A program made the position numbers and the translations under genes. This document shows positions 8,143 through 15,769 of a DNA stretch of 64,000 nt, one piece after another. Positions within the stretch are counted from its first letter, which is position 1. Each line of letters begins with the position of its first letter. The notes beneath the pieces are model-generated. The model was not told the origin of the DNA, ran no database searches, and saw only the letters and a list, made by a program, of their open reading frames with translations. This DNA comes from DASSKA01 sp963839365 (GTDB taxonomy: Bacteria; Actinomycetota; Actinomycetes; Propionibacteriales; Nocardioidaceae): assembly GCA_963839365.1 (NCBI GenBank), contig CAWIUT010000009.1:1-64000 (forward strand), written 5' to 3'.

Positions 8143-8430
8143 ATGGCATCTGGTTCCAAGGTCTGGTCGGTCTTCGCGCTGGCCTCGACCGTGGGCGCGA
8201 CGGTGGTCGCCCGCAAGGCCATGACGACCACATGGAAGGTGGCCACCGGGAAGAACCCCCCGGCAAACCCCGCCCATCCGGACGTCTCGCTGCCCGAGGC
8301 GGTGGCCTGGGCAGGCGCGAGCGGGGTCGCCGTCGGGCTGGCACGGATGCTCGCCTCCCGGAAGGCGGCCAACTACTACCGGCGCTCCACCGGGCACCTT
8401 CCTCCGAACCTGGAGGACGCCGAGGTCTGA
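8143..8430 (+). CDS. DUF4235 family small membrane protein
   Basis: A 95-aa protein with one N-terminal hydrophobic stretch (about 7-24) that includes the conserved ATVVARKAMTTTWKVATGKN segment, then a second weakly hydrophobic helix (LPEAVAWAGASGVAVGLARML), matching DUF4235. A GAGGAGG Shine-Dalgarno stands 5 nt before the ATG. It is followed by a strong intrinsic terminator. Function unknown; the family is common in actinobacteria. Confidence 0.85.
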   Translation: MASGSKVWSVFALASTVGATVVARKAMTTTWKVATGKNPPANPAHPDVSLPEAVAWAGASGVAVGLARMLASRKAANYYRRSTGHLPPNLEDAEV

Positions 8431-8457
8431 GCGGGCCGAGCCCGAGCAGGACGTGAC

Positions 8458-8486
8458 GAAGGCCGAACCCGTCGGGTTCGGCCTTC
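8458..8486. terminator. bidirectional intrinsic terminator
   Basis: There is a perfect 13-bp stem (8458-8470 with 8474-8486) and a 3-nt loop. It lies between two convergent genes, DUF4235 and DUF4193. The stem is GC-rich but the following T-run is short, as usual in actinomycetes. Confidence 0.85.
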
Positions 8487-8491
8487 TTGCG

Positions 8492-8527
8492 TCTCAGGCG
8501 CAGTCTCAGGCGCTGTCTCAGGCGCAG
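8492..8527. repeat. three 12-bp tandem repeats spanning the DUF4193 stop
   Basis: The unit TCTCAGGCGCAG is present three times (8492-8503, 8504-8515 with one mismatch, 8516-8527). The gene ends in the copy at 8516-8527, so the last two residues plus the stop have been duplicated twice downstream. Confidence 0.85.
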
Positions 8528-8808
8528 TCCTTGCAGATCATCTTCTTGGCGTCGGCCAGCTGGCTGCGGTGGTGCACCAAGAAGCAGCTCATGCAGGTGA
8601 ACTCGTCCTCCTGCCGTGGCTTCACCTCGACGGCGAGCTCCTCATGGGACAGGTCAGCACCCGGCAGCTCGAAGGACTCGGCGGCCTCCGCCTCGTCCTC
8701 GTCCACCTTGCCCGAGTTCTTGTCGTGGCGACGCGCCTTGAGCTCTTCGAGGCTCTCCTCGCCCTGGTCTTCCTCGGTCTTGCGAGGTGCGTCGTAGTCG
8801 GTTGCCAT
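8518..8808 (-). CDS. DUF4193 family zinc-ribbon-like protein
   Basis: A small acidic protein of 96 aa corresponding to Rv2699c. The N-terminal half is charged (MATDYDAPRKTEED...). The C-terminal third has two CxxC pairs (CMSC and CKDC) around LVHHRSQLADAKK, a probable metal-binding knuckle. A GGAGA motif precedes the ATG at 8808. The gene ends exactly at MICKDCA, as in homologues. Function is unknown; the conserved neighbourhood and the Cys pairs suggest a nucleic-acid- or polymerase-associated zinc protein, by inference only. Confidence 0.9.
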   Translation of the reverse strand: MATDYDAPRKTEEDQGEESLEELKARRHDKNSGKVDEDEAEAAESFELPGADLSHEELAVEVKPRQEDEFTCMSCFLVHHRSQLADAKKMICKDCA

Positions 8809-9008
8809 CTATCGTCTCCTGCCCCCGAAGGCCTTCAGCTGATGTTCCTGCTTCTGCGAGATCACACGCCGTGCGTGCGGATTGTGCACCATCCGAGCCC
8901 TGGATGCACGATCGAACCGCATGATGTCGTCAGAGTCACAGCGGACTCTCAGTCGACACCCTGGCTCCCCGAGGGTGCGTGACCCGGACAACGAACGACG
9001 GGCCCCGG

Positions 9009-9842
9009 CTATTCCCGATCCAAAGAGGAATATTCGCTCGGCCCGGCCAGGAAGCCGCAGCGCTCGGCCAGGGCGGCGAACTCCTCGAAGCCGTGCGCCG
9101 GCGCGCACAGGTAGCAGTCGGTGCCTCCCACCCCCGGTCTGGTCTGCACCACGGCACCGGCCTCCGTGGCCACCAGTCCCCCGGCCGCGCCGTCCCAGGG
9201 GTGGAGGCCCTCCTCGACGTACCCGTCGGCGCGACCGGCGCCGACCGCGCACAGGTCGAGAGCCGCCGACCCGAGCCGGCGGATGTCCCGGACCTCCCGC
9301 AGCAGGAGTGCCGCCGCGTCCGCCTGTCGGGCACGAACGTCTGCCACGTAGTTGAAGCCGGTGAGCACCAGCCGTTGCTCCAGGGGAGCCGGCGGCCGGA
9401 CCGCCAGGGAGCGGCCGTCACACCGCGCGCCACCGCCGAGGCTGGCCTCGAACACCTCGCCCCTGGGGACGTCCACCACCACCCCGGCGACGGGCCGGTC
9501 GTCGATGATCGCCGCGATCGACACCGAGTACTGCGGGATCCCATAGAGGAAGTTCACCGTTCCGTCGATCGGATCGACCAGCCAGCTCACGCCGGTCTGC
9601 GACCCGGAACGGGCGCCCTCCTCCCCGATGAAGCCGTCCCCGGGCCGCATGCCCATCAGCCGGTCGTAGATGAGCCGCTCGGCTTCCTGGTCGACCTCGG
9701 TCACCACGTCGACCGGACTGGACTTGGTTCCGGCGACCACCACGGCCCGACCGGCGCCCTCGCGCACCAGGTCCGCCGCGGCCAGGGCGGCCTCCCGGGC
9801 GGTGTCCAGCAGCTCGGCGTAGCCGGCCTCGTCGCTGCCCAC
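9009..9842 (-). CDS. suhB: inositol monophosphatase family protein (SuhB)
   Basis: This Mg2+-dependent phosphatase of 277 aa should act on myo-inositol 1-phosphate, part of inositol lipid or mycothiol supply in actinobacteria. Metal-binding motifs are in order: the GEEGA glutamate, DPIDGT near residue 87, and the C-terminal HPWDGAAGGLVATEAG. The GTG at 9842 is chosen because AGGGA precedes it and because the family begins near ELLDTA. It starts 2 nt beyond the ferrochelatase stop and is therefore in an operon with hemH. It corresponds to Rv2701c; the cei gene found beside this locus in mycobacteria is missing here. Confidence 0.92.
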   Translation of the reverse strand: MGSDEAGYAELLDTAREAALAAADLVREGAGRAVVVAGTKSSPVDVVTEVDQEAERLIYDRLMGMRPGDGFIGEEGARSGSQTGVSWLVDPIDGTVNFLYGIPQYSVSIAAIIDDRPVAGVVVDVPRGEVFEASLGGGARCDGRSLAVRPPAPLEQRLVLTGFNYVADVRARQADAAALLLREVRDIRRLGSAALDLCAVGAGRADGYVEEGLHPWDGAAGGLVATEAGAVVQTRPGVGGTDCYLCAPAHGFEEFAALAERCGFLAGPSEYSSLDRE

Positions 9843-9844
9843 CT

Positions 9845-10933
9845 CTAGTCCCTGCCACACAGGGCCGGCCGCGGCCCCCGCTGGTTGGCGCAGCAGCCGG
9901 CCGGGCACACGTCCCAGCACGGTGGCAGGACCCCGACTGCGGCGCGCACCACCTCCTCGCCGCGCTCGGCGGCCGCGCGTTCGATCAGCAGGTCCCGGAC
10001 CATCGCGACGAACCGGGGGTCGACTCCGGCCGTCGCGGCACGGGCGAACTCGACGCACACCTCCGCGGCGGTCTCCCGGGCCTCGGTGTCCAGGTCGTAG
10101 ACGACCTCCATGTGGTCCGAGACGAAGCCGATCGGCACCACCACGACCGCGGAGGTGCCCTGCCCGGCGAGCTCCCTGACCCGCTCGTTGATGTCCGGCT
10201 CCAGCCAGGGCACGCTCGGTGGCCCGGACCGGGAGCAGTAGACCAGCTCTGCCGGGTGCCGGTGCCCGGTCTCCTGCCGGACCCGCTCGGTGATCTCCTC
10301 GGCGACCGCGTGGTGCTGGGTGACGTAGGCGCCGCCCTCGGGGCCGCTCACGTCGTTCATGGCCAGCGGGATGGAGTGCGTGACGAAGAGCAGCTGCGCG
10401 TCGTGCCGGTGCCGGTCGGGGATCTCGGCGAGCGCGGCCAGCGTCGCGTCGACCATGGGTTCGACGAACCCGGGGTGGTTGCAGTAGTGCCGCAGCTTGT
10501 CCAGCTGCGGCGCCCCGTCGCCCACCTCCGCGACAGCGTCGGCGAGGTTCTCCCGGTACTGCCGGCACCCGGAGTACGACGAGTAAGCGCTCGTGAACAG
10601 GCAGGCGACCCGGCTGACCCCGTCGGCCTTCATCTGCCGCAGCGTGTCGGGGAGCAGCGGGTGCCAGTTCCGGTTGCCCCAGTAGACCGGGATGTCGATT
10701 CCGCAGCCGCGCAGGTCCTCCTTGATGGCGGTCAGCAGGTCCCGGTTCTGGTCGTTGATCGGGCTGCGTCCGCCGAACTGGAGGTAGTGCTCGCCGACCT
10801 CGGAGAGCCGCTCCTTCGGGATGCCTCGCCCACGGGTGACGTTCTCCAGGAAGGGCAGCACGTCCTCGGGTTTCTCCGGCCCCCCGAAGGAGACCAGCAT
10901 CAAGGCGTCGTACGGAGCGACCTCGGGGGGCAT
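9845..10933 (-). CDS. hemH: ferrochelatase, actinobacterial coproporphyrin type
   Basis: This 362-aa enzyme inserts Fe2+ into the porphyrin; actinobacterial members use coproporphyrin III (CpfC). It opens with YDALMLVSFGGPEKPEDV, carries the FGGRSPIN and LLFVTHSIPLAM segments (catalytic His in THSIP), and ends with a cysteine group CWDVCPAGCC that fits the C-terminal [2Fe-2S] ligands known from mycobacterial ferrochelatase, with a further Cys near the middle. The ATG at 10933 is 6 nt after the -10 box TAAGAT, which favours it over the GTG at 10939. It is followed directly by suhB and is divergent from an MFS gene. Confidence 0.95.
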   Translation of the reverse strand: MPPEVAPYDALMLVSFGGPEKPEDVLPFLENVTRGRGIPKERLSEVGEHYLQFGGRSPINDQNRDLLTAIKEDLRGCGIDIPVYWGNRNWHPLLPDTLRQMKADGVSRVACLFTSAYSSYSGCRQYRENLADAVAEVGDGAPQLDKLRHYCNHPGFVEPMVDATLAALAEIPDRHRHDAQLLFVTHSIPLAMNDVSGPEGGAYVTQHHAVAEEITERVRQETGHRHPAELVYCSRSGPPSVPWLEPDINERVRELAGQGTSAVVVVPIGFVSDHMEVVYDLDTEARETAAEVCVEFARAATAGVDPRFVAMVRDLLIERAAAERGEEVVRAAVGVLPPCWDVCPAGCCANQRGPRPALCGRD

Positions 10934-10939
10934 GCGCAC

Positions 10940-10949
10940 ATCTTAGGAT
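10940..10949. promoter_or_regulatory. overlapping divergent -10 boxes (hemH / MFS transporter)
   Basis: TAAGAT on the minus strand (10940-10945) is 6 nt before the hemH ATG. TAGGAT on the plus strand (10944-10949) is 7 nt before the MFS GTG. The two boxes share two bases, so the promoters are mutually exclusive and both transcripts would be leaderless. Confidence 0.6.
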
Positions 10950-10956
10950 TGCCCCG

Positions 10957-12174
10957 GTGATCTCCCGATACCGCCAGGTGCTCGGTCGTCCGGGCGCCTT
11001 GGCGTTCTCGGCGAGCGGTCTTGTGGCGCGCCTCCCGATCTCCATGGTCAGCCTGGGGATCGTGCTGCTGGTCTCCACCCGCAGTGGCTCCTACGGCCTG
11101 GCAGGAACCGTGTCCGCGGCGTACATCATCGCCAACGCCGTCTTCGCGGTCCCCCAGGGCCGGCTGGTCGACCGGCGCGGCCAGGGGCGGGTGCTGCCGT
11201 GGACGGTCCTGCTGTTCGCCGCCGGTCTGACCACCACCATGGCCGCGGTGGAGCGCGGGTGGCCCATGTGGGTCACGCTCGTCGGAGCGGTGGCGGGCGG
11301 AGCGGCGATGCCGCAGATCGGGTCGTGCGTGCGGGCCCGCTGGTCGCGGCTGCTCCCCGACAAGCGGCAGCTGCAGACTGCGTTCGCCTTCGAGGCGGCC
11401 GTCGACGAGGCCGTGTTCATGATCGGCCCGACGATGGTCACCTTCCTGGCCACCAAGGTGCACCCGCTCGCCGGCCTGGGATCGGCCATCGCCGCCGCGC
11501 TGGTGGGCACGGCCGCCCTGACACTGCAGCGCTCCACCGAACCGCCGGTGACGCGTCGCCGGCGCACCGACCCGCCCCCGGACCCGTTGGACTGGCCGCT
11601 GCTCGGGCCGCTGGTGGCCGCCGCGGTGGCGATGGGTGTGCTGTTCGGGGCCACGGAGGTGGCCACCGTCGCGTTCTCCGGCGAGCTCGGTCACAAGGCG
11701 GTGTCCGGGGTGCTGCTCGCGGTCTGGGCGCTGGGGAGCCTGCTGTCCGGGCTGATCACCGGCGCCAGGCACGTCAAGGCCTCGAACCGGAGCCGGTTCC
11801 GCTGGGGCCTCCTGGTGCTGGCGCTGCTCATGCTCCCGCTGCCCTTTCTGGGGGCCTTCGCGCCGATGGGAGTGTTCTTGTTCCTTTCCGGCTTCGCCGT
11901 GTCCCCGACACTGATCGCCAGCGTCGCCTGGATCGAGGAGACCGTGCCTCATGGGCGGCTGACCGAGGGCATCTCGATCTTCACCACCGGCCTGGCCGCG
12001 GGCGTGGCCCCGGGCGCAGCGGTGGCGGGACACGTGATCGACGCGTACGGCGCCTCGGCCGGCTACTGGGTGCCGACCGCGGCCGGACTCGCCGGGGCGG
12101 TCATCGCGTTCGGGACCGCGCTGGTACCCCGCGTCATGCGCCGGGAGTCATTGCCCACCGAATCGTCCGAGTGA
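10957..12174 (+). CDS. major facilitator superfamily transporter
   Basis: A membrane protein of 405 aa with about 12 hydrophobic segments and the MFS loop between helices 2 and 3 (VDRRGQGRVLPWT). A polar linker around 195-210 (TRRRRTDPPPDP) separates the two six-helix halves. The substrate cannot be read from the sequence; similarity is to the drug/sugar efflux type with signature GHVIDAYG near the C-terminus. The GTG start at 10957 lies 7 nt beyond a TAGGAT box. Its 3' end overlaps the convergent DUF2236 gene by 41 bp. Confidence 0.88.
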   Translation: MISRYRQVLGRPGALAFSASGLVARLPISMVSLGIVLLVSTRSGSYGLAGTVSAAYIIANAVFAVPQGRLVDRRGQGRVLPWTVLLFAAGLTTTMAAVERGWPMWVTLVGAVAGGAAMPQIGSCVRARWSRLLPDKRQLQTAFAFEAAVDEAVFMIGPTMVTFLATKVHPLAGLGSAIAAALVGTAALTLQRSTEPPVTRRRRTDPPPDPLDWPLLGPLVAAAVAMGVLFGATEVATVAFSGELGHKAVSGVLLAVWALGSLLSGLITGARHVKASNRSRFRWGLLVLALLMLPLPFLGAFAPMGVFLFLSGFAVSPTLIASVAWIEETVPHGRLTEGISIFTTGLAAGVAPGAAVAGHVIDAYGASAGYWVPTAAGLAGAVIAFGTALVPRVMRRESLPTESSE

Positions 12175-12988
12175 GCAGCTCCCCCGCCGCCCGCACGGCC
12201 ACCGCCTCCGTCACCGGCAGGTAGGGCAGCCGCAGCGGCCAGCGCGCCCAAGCAGGCAGGGTGCTCACCGCGGCGGCGCCGAGAACGCCGTACGGCGCCC
12301 GGGCGAGCAGCGGCAGCGGCGGGCTCAGCAGGATGAACCGGGCGGCCTCCCGGGCCTCCCGGGTGCTGCGCAGCTCCGAACGGTACGCCGCCAGCTGGTC
12401 GCGCAGCTCGCCCACGGTGACCGGCGGGTCGATGATGCCCAGCTTCTGGGCGACCCGGGCCGCGTCGGCCAGGTAGGCGTCGCAGTCAGCGGGATCGAGG
12501 GGGTGCTGCCCGAAGCGCTGGAAGGCGGTCAGGAAGCTGTCGACCTCCGCGACGTGCACCCACCGGAGCAGGTGCGGGTCGGAGGCGGCGTACGGGCGAC
12601 CGTCGGGGGCCGTGCCCTGCACCCGGTCGTGGACGGTCCGCACCATCCGCACCATCGCCTCGGCGTCGTCCGCGGTGCCGAACGTGGTGACGGCCAGGAA
12701 GTGGCTGGTGCGCTGCAGCCGGCCCCACGGGTCGCCCTTGTAGCCGGAGTGCTCGGCCACCCCGGCCATGGCCAGCGGGTGGAGCGACTGCAGCAGTAGC
12801 GCCCGCAGACCGCCGACGAACATCGACGCGTCCGCGTGCACCCGCTGGACCGGGCTGCCCTCGGCGAACCACCGCGACCCCGGACGCTGGATGCGGTCGC
12901 GCCGGCGGGGGCCTTCCGGTCCGGCGACCCGCTCGAACAGGGAGTCGCCGAGCTGCCGCCGGAGGTCCACCAGCCGTAAGGAGGTCAC
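12134..12988 (-). CDS. oxygenase MpaB family protein (DUF2236)
   Basis: A 284-aa protein matching the DUF2236/MpaB family: an N-terminal RIQRPGSRWFAEGSPVQRV region, LLLQSLHPLAMAGVAEHS with the conserved His, RTSHFLAVTTFGTADDAE, and LRWVHVAEVDSFLTAFQRFG with the second His pair region. Family members bind heme b; the related latex-clearing protein cleaves polyisoprene, but most bacterial members have no known substrate. The GTG at 12988 follows AATACT by 6 nt, suggesting a leaderless start. An ATG at 13021 would add 11 residues but collides with the divergent gene. It overlaps the MFS gene at its 3' end. Confidence 0.85.
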   Translation of the reverse strand: MTSLRLVDLRRQLGDSLFERVAGPEGPRRRDRIQRPGSRWFAEGSPVQRVHADASMFVGGLRALLLQSLHPLAMAGVAEHSGYKGDPWGRLQRTSHFLAVTTFGTADDAEAMVRMVRTVHDRVQGTAPDGRPYAASDPHLLRWVHVAEVDSFLTAFQRFGQHPLDPADCDAYLADAARVAQKLGIIDPPVTVGELRDQLAAYRSELRSTREAREAARFILLSPPLPLLARAPYGVLGAAAVSTLPAWARWPLRLPYLPVTEAVAVRAAGELLTRTIRWAMTPGA

Positions 12989-13011
12989 CTGGCCAGTATT
13001 GCCCGCTGCCG

Positions 13012-13017
13012 TACCCT
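13012..13017 (+). promoter_or_regulatory. -10 box (TACCCT) for the FAD sugar-lactone oxidase
   Basis: TACCCT lies 7 nt before the ATG at 13025, consistent with a leaderless transcript. The opposite strand carries AATACT at 12995-13000 for the divergent DUF2236 gene. Confidence 0.45.
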
Positions 13018-13024
13018 CCATGGC

Positions 13025-14338
13025 ATGGGAGGAGCCACGGCGAACCGGGGGTGGACCAACTGGTGTGGCCTGGAGTCCGCGCGCCCGGCGCAGCTGCTGG
13101 CCCCGACCGACGTCGTCGAGGTGGTCGACAGCGTCCTGGTGGCTCGGAACAACGGGATGCGAGTGAAGATGGTCGGCTCCGGGCACTCGTTCACGGGGAT
13201 CGCGGTCACCGACGGTCTCCTGCTGCGGCCGGACCGGCTGGTCGGGCTGCGGGCGGTGGACCGGGACGCGATGACCGTGACCGTGCTGGCGGGCACCCCG
13301 CTGCATCTGCTCAACGAGCGGCTGCGCGGGCTCGGGCTGGCGCTGCACAACATGGGCGATGTGGACCGGCAGACGGTCGCCGGGGCGATCGCCACCGGCA
13401 CCCACGGCACCGGCGGGCGGTGGGCGTCGCTGTCCGCCCAGGTGGCCGGGCTCGAGCTGGTCACCGCCGACGGCAGCGTGCGACAGGTCTCCGCGGACAA
13501 GGATCCGGACCTGTTCGACGCCGCGCGGGTCGGGCTCGGTGCTCTCGGCGTGGTCACCGCGGTGACCTTCCTGGTCGAGCCGGCGTTCCTGCTCGAGGCG
13601 GTGGAGGAGCCGATGGGCTGGGACGCGGCCGTCGGCGGGTTCGAGGAGATGGTCGCCGAGAACCACCACGCGGAGATGTACTGGTTCCCGCACACCGACA
13701 GGCTCTTGACCAAGCAGAACAACCGCACTCTCGACGAGGCACGGCCGCTCTCCCGGTTCCGCTCCTACATCGACGACGAGCTGCTGTCGAACACCGTGTT
13801 CGGGTGGGTGAACCGGCTGGGGGACCACGCGCCGGGGACCATCCCGGCGGCGAACCAGGTGGCCACCCGCGCGCTCACCGCACGCAGCTACGTCGACGCC
13901 TCGGACCGGGTGTTCACCTCTCCGCGGCGGGTCCGGTTCCGGGAGATGGAGTACGCCCTTCCCTGGGAGCACGGCATGACCGCCCTGCAGGAGGTGCGCC
14001 GCCTGATCGAGCGCTCCGAATGGCGGATCGGGTTCCCCGTGGAGATCCGGTACGCCCCGGCCGATGACGCCTGGCTCTCGACCGCGTCGGGGCGTGAGTC
14101 GGTGTACCTCGCCGTCCACGTGAACGCGCGGACCGACCACACGGCGTACTTCCAGGGGGTCGAAGAGGTGCTGAAGCAGTACGGCGGGCGGCCGCACTGG
14201 GGCAAGCTGCACACCCGTACCGCCGACGACCTGGCCGCTGGCTACACCCACTGGGCGGACTTCCACCGGGTTCGGGACCAGGTGGACCCGGAGCGGATGT
14301 TCACGAACGACTACCTGGATCGCGTGCTGGGGACCTGA
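13025..14338 (+). CDS. FAD-binding D-arabinono-1,4-lactone oxidase / alditol oxidase family
   Basis: This flavoprotein of 437 aa should oxidise a sugar alcohol or aldonolactone with O2. The N-terminal FAD-binding domain (about 10-180) shows VKMVGSGHSFTGIAVTDG; the His in GHSF is where FAD is covalently attached in alditol and gulonolactone oxidases. TGTHGTGGR is the second FAD loop. The C-terminal ALO domain ends with RPHWGKLHT, a family signature whose HWGK lysine and histidine line the active site. Vitamin C-type synthesis is not implied in actinobacteria; alditol oxidation (as in Streptomyces AldO) is as likely. Confidence 0.9.
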   Translation: MGGATANRGWTNWCGLESARPAQLLAPTDVVEVVDSVLVARNNGMRVKMVGSGHSFTGIAVTDGLLLRPDRLVGLRAVDRDAMTVTVLAGTPLHLLNERLRGLGLALHNMGDVDRQTVAGAIATGTHGTGGRWASLSAQVAGLELVTADGSVRQVSADKDPDLFDAARVGLGALGVVTAVTFLVEPAFLLEAVEEPMGWDAAVGGFEEMVAENHHAEMYWFPHTDRLLTKQNNRTLDEARPLSRFRSYIDDELLSNTVFGWVNRLGDHAPGTIPAANQVATRALTARSYVDASDRVFTSPRRVRFREMEYALPWEHGMTALQEVRRLIERSEWRIGFPVEIRYAPADDAWLSTASGRESVYLAVHVNARTDHTAYFQGVEEVLKQYGGRPHWGKLHTRTADDLAAGYTHWADFHRVRDQVDPERMFTNDYLDRVLGT

Positions 14339-14389
14339 GGATCCGCACGACCCGCGCGCTCGCTACCCGGAGCGGGCCGCTGGCTGAAG

Positions 14390-14395
14390 TAGGCT
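14390..14395 (+). promoter_or_regulatory. -10 box (TAGGCT) upstream of sepH
   Basis: TAGGCT stands 34 nt before the sepH ATG, leaving room for a short leader with the GAGAGAGGGA Shine-Dalgarno. No good -35 is visible. Confidence 0.4.
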
Positions 14396-14429
14396 CAGCC
14401 GCAACGGACACGCGTCGAGAGAGGGAACA

Positions 14430-15521
14430 ATGCAGGACCTCACGCTCGTGGGGCTGACCGACGACGGCAAGAAGCTGGTCATGGTCAGCGACTCGGGCGA
14501 GGAGTTCGCCGTTGACAATGACGCGAAGCTGCGGGCCGCCATCCGCGGTGACCAAGCCCGACTCGGCCAGTTGGAGATCCAGATGGAAAGCGCACTGCGT
14601 CCCCGCGACATCCAGGCCCGGATCCGTGCCGGGGAGTCCCCGGAGAAGGTCGCGGCGGCAGCGCAGACCTCGGTGGACAGGATCATGGGCTTCGCCACGC
14701 CGGTGCTCGCCGAGCGGGCGCACATCGCCGAGCGGGCGCAGCGTTCGTCGGTGCGCCGCAAGGCCGGCGAGGGCGCGAGCCGCCCCCTCGCGGACGCGGT
14801 CGCCGAACGGCTCCGGGAGCGCAACGTCTCCCCCGACTCGGTGGAATGGGACGCCTGGCGGCGTGAGGACGGCCGCTGGACGCTGGTCGCCGACTACCAC
14901 GCCGAGGAGAAGCCCCGGCACGCTGAGTTCGTGTTCGACGCGCCGGGTCGCTACGTGGTGCCCGAGGACGACGAGGCGAAGTGGCTGATCGGCGAGCGCC
15001 GCGACCGGAAGGATGCCCAGGCCCGCGCCGGAGGTCGTCCCCGGCGGCTGTCGCCGGTGACCAGCTTCGACGACGAGCTGCCGCTGGGCAGCGACGCGAT
15101 CAACATGGTCAGCGGTCCCGTCCCGGCGGACACCTCGGCCGACGAGCCGGGAGACGACCAGGACCGGGAGCCCACCGCGGACCTCAGCACGATCCGGCGG
15201 GCCGCCCGCCAGAACGACGCTCGGCCCGAGGCCGGGCACTCCGAGACCCGGCACCCCAGGGTGGACCCCACCTCGATCTCCGGGGACGCGGACTGGATGG
15301 CCACCCAGGCGACCGAGCGGGCCCCCCACCCCTCTCCGACTGCCCCGTCCGAGGAGCCGGCTGCTGCGGGGTCGGACAGGGACGACCCCTCCGAGGAGGA
15401 GCGGCCGGAGGAGGCGCACGAGAAGCCACGGCCCGCACGCAAGCAGGTGCGCAAGAAGGGCGGCCGCGCCTCGGTGCCGAGCTGGGACGAGATCATGTTC
15501 GGTGGCGGCAAGGCCGACTGA
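14430..15521 (+). CDS. sepH: septation protein SepH
   Basis: This actinobacterial cell-division protein of 363 aa binds FtsZ and promotes filament assembly. The N-terminal DUF3071 domain (about 1-165) starts MQDLTLVGLTDDGKKLVM and contains a helix-turn-helix-like part, MESALRPRDIQARIRAGESP. A long Pro/Asp/Glu-rich disordered linker (about 200-330) leads to a short basic C-terminal stretch (RKQVRKKGGRASVPSWDEIMFGGG) that is conserved in the family and needed for FtsZ interaction in Streptomyces. A clear GAGAGAGGGA Shine-Dalgarno precedes the ATG. It is monocistronic. Confidence 0.95.
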   Translation: MQDLTLVGLTDDGKKLVMVSDSGEEFAVDNDAKLRAAIRGDQARLGQLEIQMESALRPRDIQARIRAGESPEKVAAAAQTSVDRIMGFATPVLAERAHIAERAQRSSVRRKAGEGASRPLADAVAERLRERNVSPDSVEWDAWRREDGRWTLVADYHAEEKPRHAEFVFDAPGRYVVPEDDEAKWLIGERRDRKDAQARAGGRPRRLSPVTSFDDELPLGSDAINMVSGPVPADTSADEPGDDQDREPTADLSTIRRAARQNDARPEAGHSETRHPRVDPTSISGDADWMATQATERAPHPSPTAPSEEPAAAGSDRDDPSEEERPEEAHEKPRPARKQVRKKGGRASVPSWDEIMFGGGKAD

Positions 15522-15559
15522 CGCCCGGCATGCAGGATCACTGACCGGCCCAGGCACTC

Positions 15560-15769
15560 GTGCTCGACGATTACGGGGGGCACTTGGCGCGGGCAGACCT
15601 TCGTGCGACCCGTGCAGCCGTTGCGCACGCCCGCCTGATCGAGCATGCCGCCAAAACCGGAAACGTCGCCAAGGCGGGCCGCGTGTCCGCGCGTCTGGAA
15701 TGCCTGGATGGCCGGCGCACACCACCCACCGCCTCGGCCGACACCCCCCAGCCCGAGGACCGGAGCTAG
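15560..15769 (+). CDS. possible small Ala/Arg-rich protein
   Basis: A 69-codon open frame from GTG 15560 lies in the 244-nt gap behind sepH. It begins MLDDYGGHLARADLRA and has a predicted helical, Ala/Arg-rich centre (RAAVAHARLIEHAAKTGNVA) and a Pro/Thr-rich tail. Its stop overlaps the stop of the convergent downstream gene. No Shine-Dalgarno is visible and I recognise no family. It could be real or chance in GC-rich DNA. Confidence 0.3.
   Translation: MLDDYGGHLARADLRATRAAVAHARLIEHAAKTGNVAKAGRVSARLECLDGRRTPPTASADTPQPEDRS

Noticed and set aside
8809..9008. A cei-type gene, expected here by comparison with mycobacteria
   Set aside because: No start, signal peptide or family text; the gap shows only the DUF4193 Shine-Dalgarno region and nothing else I recognise.
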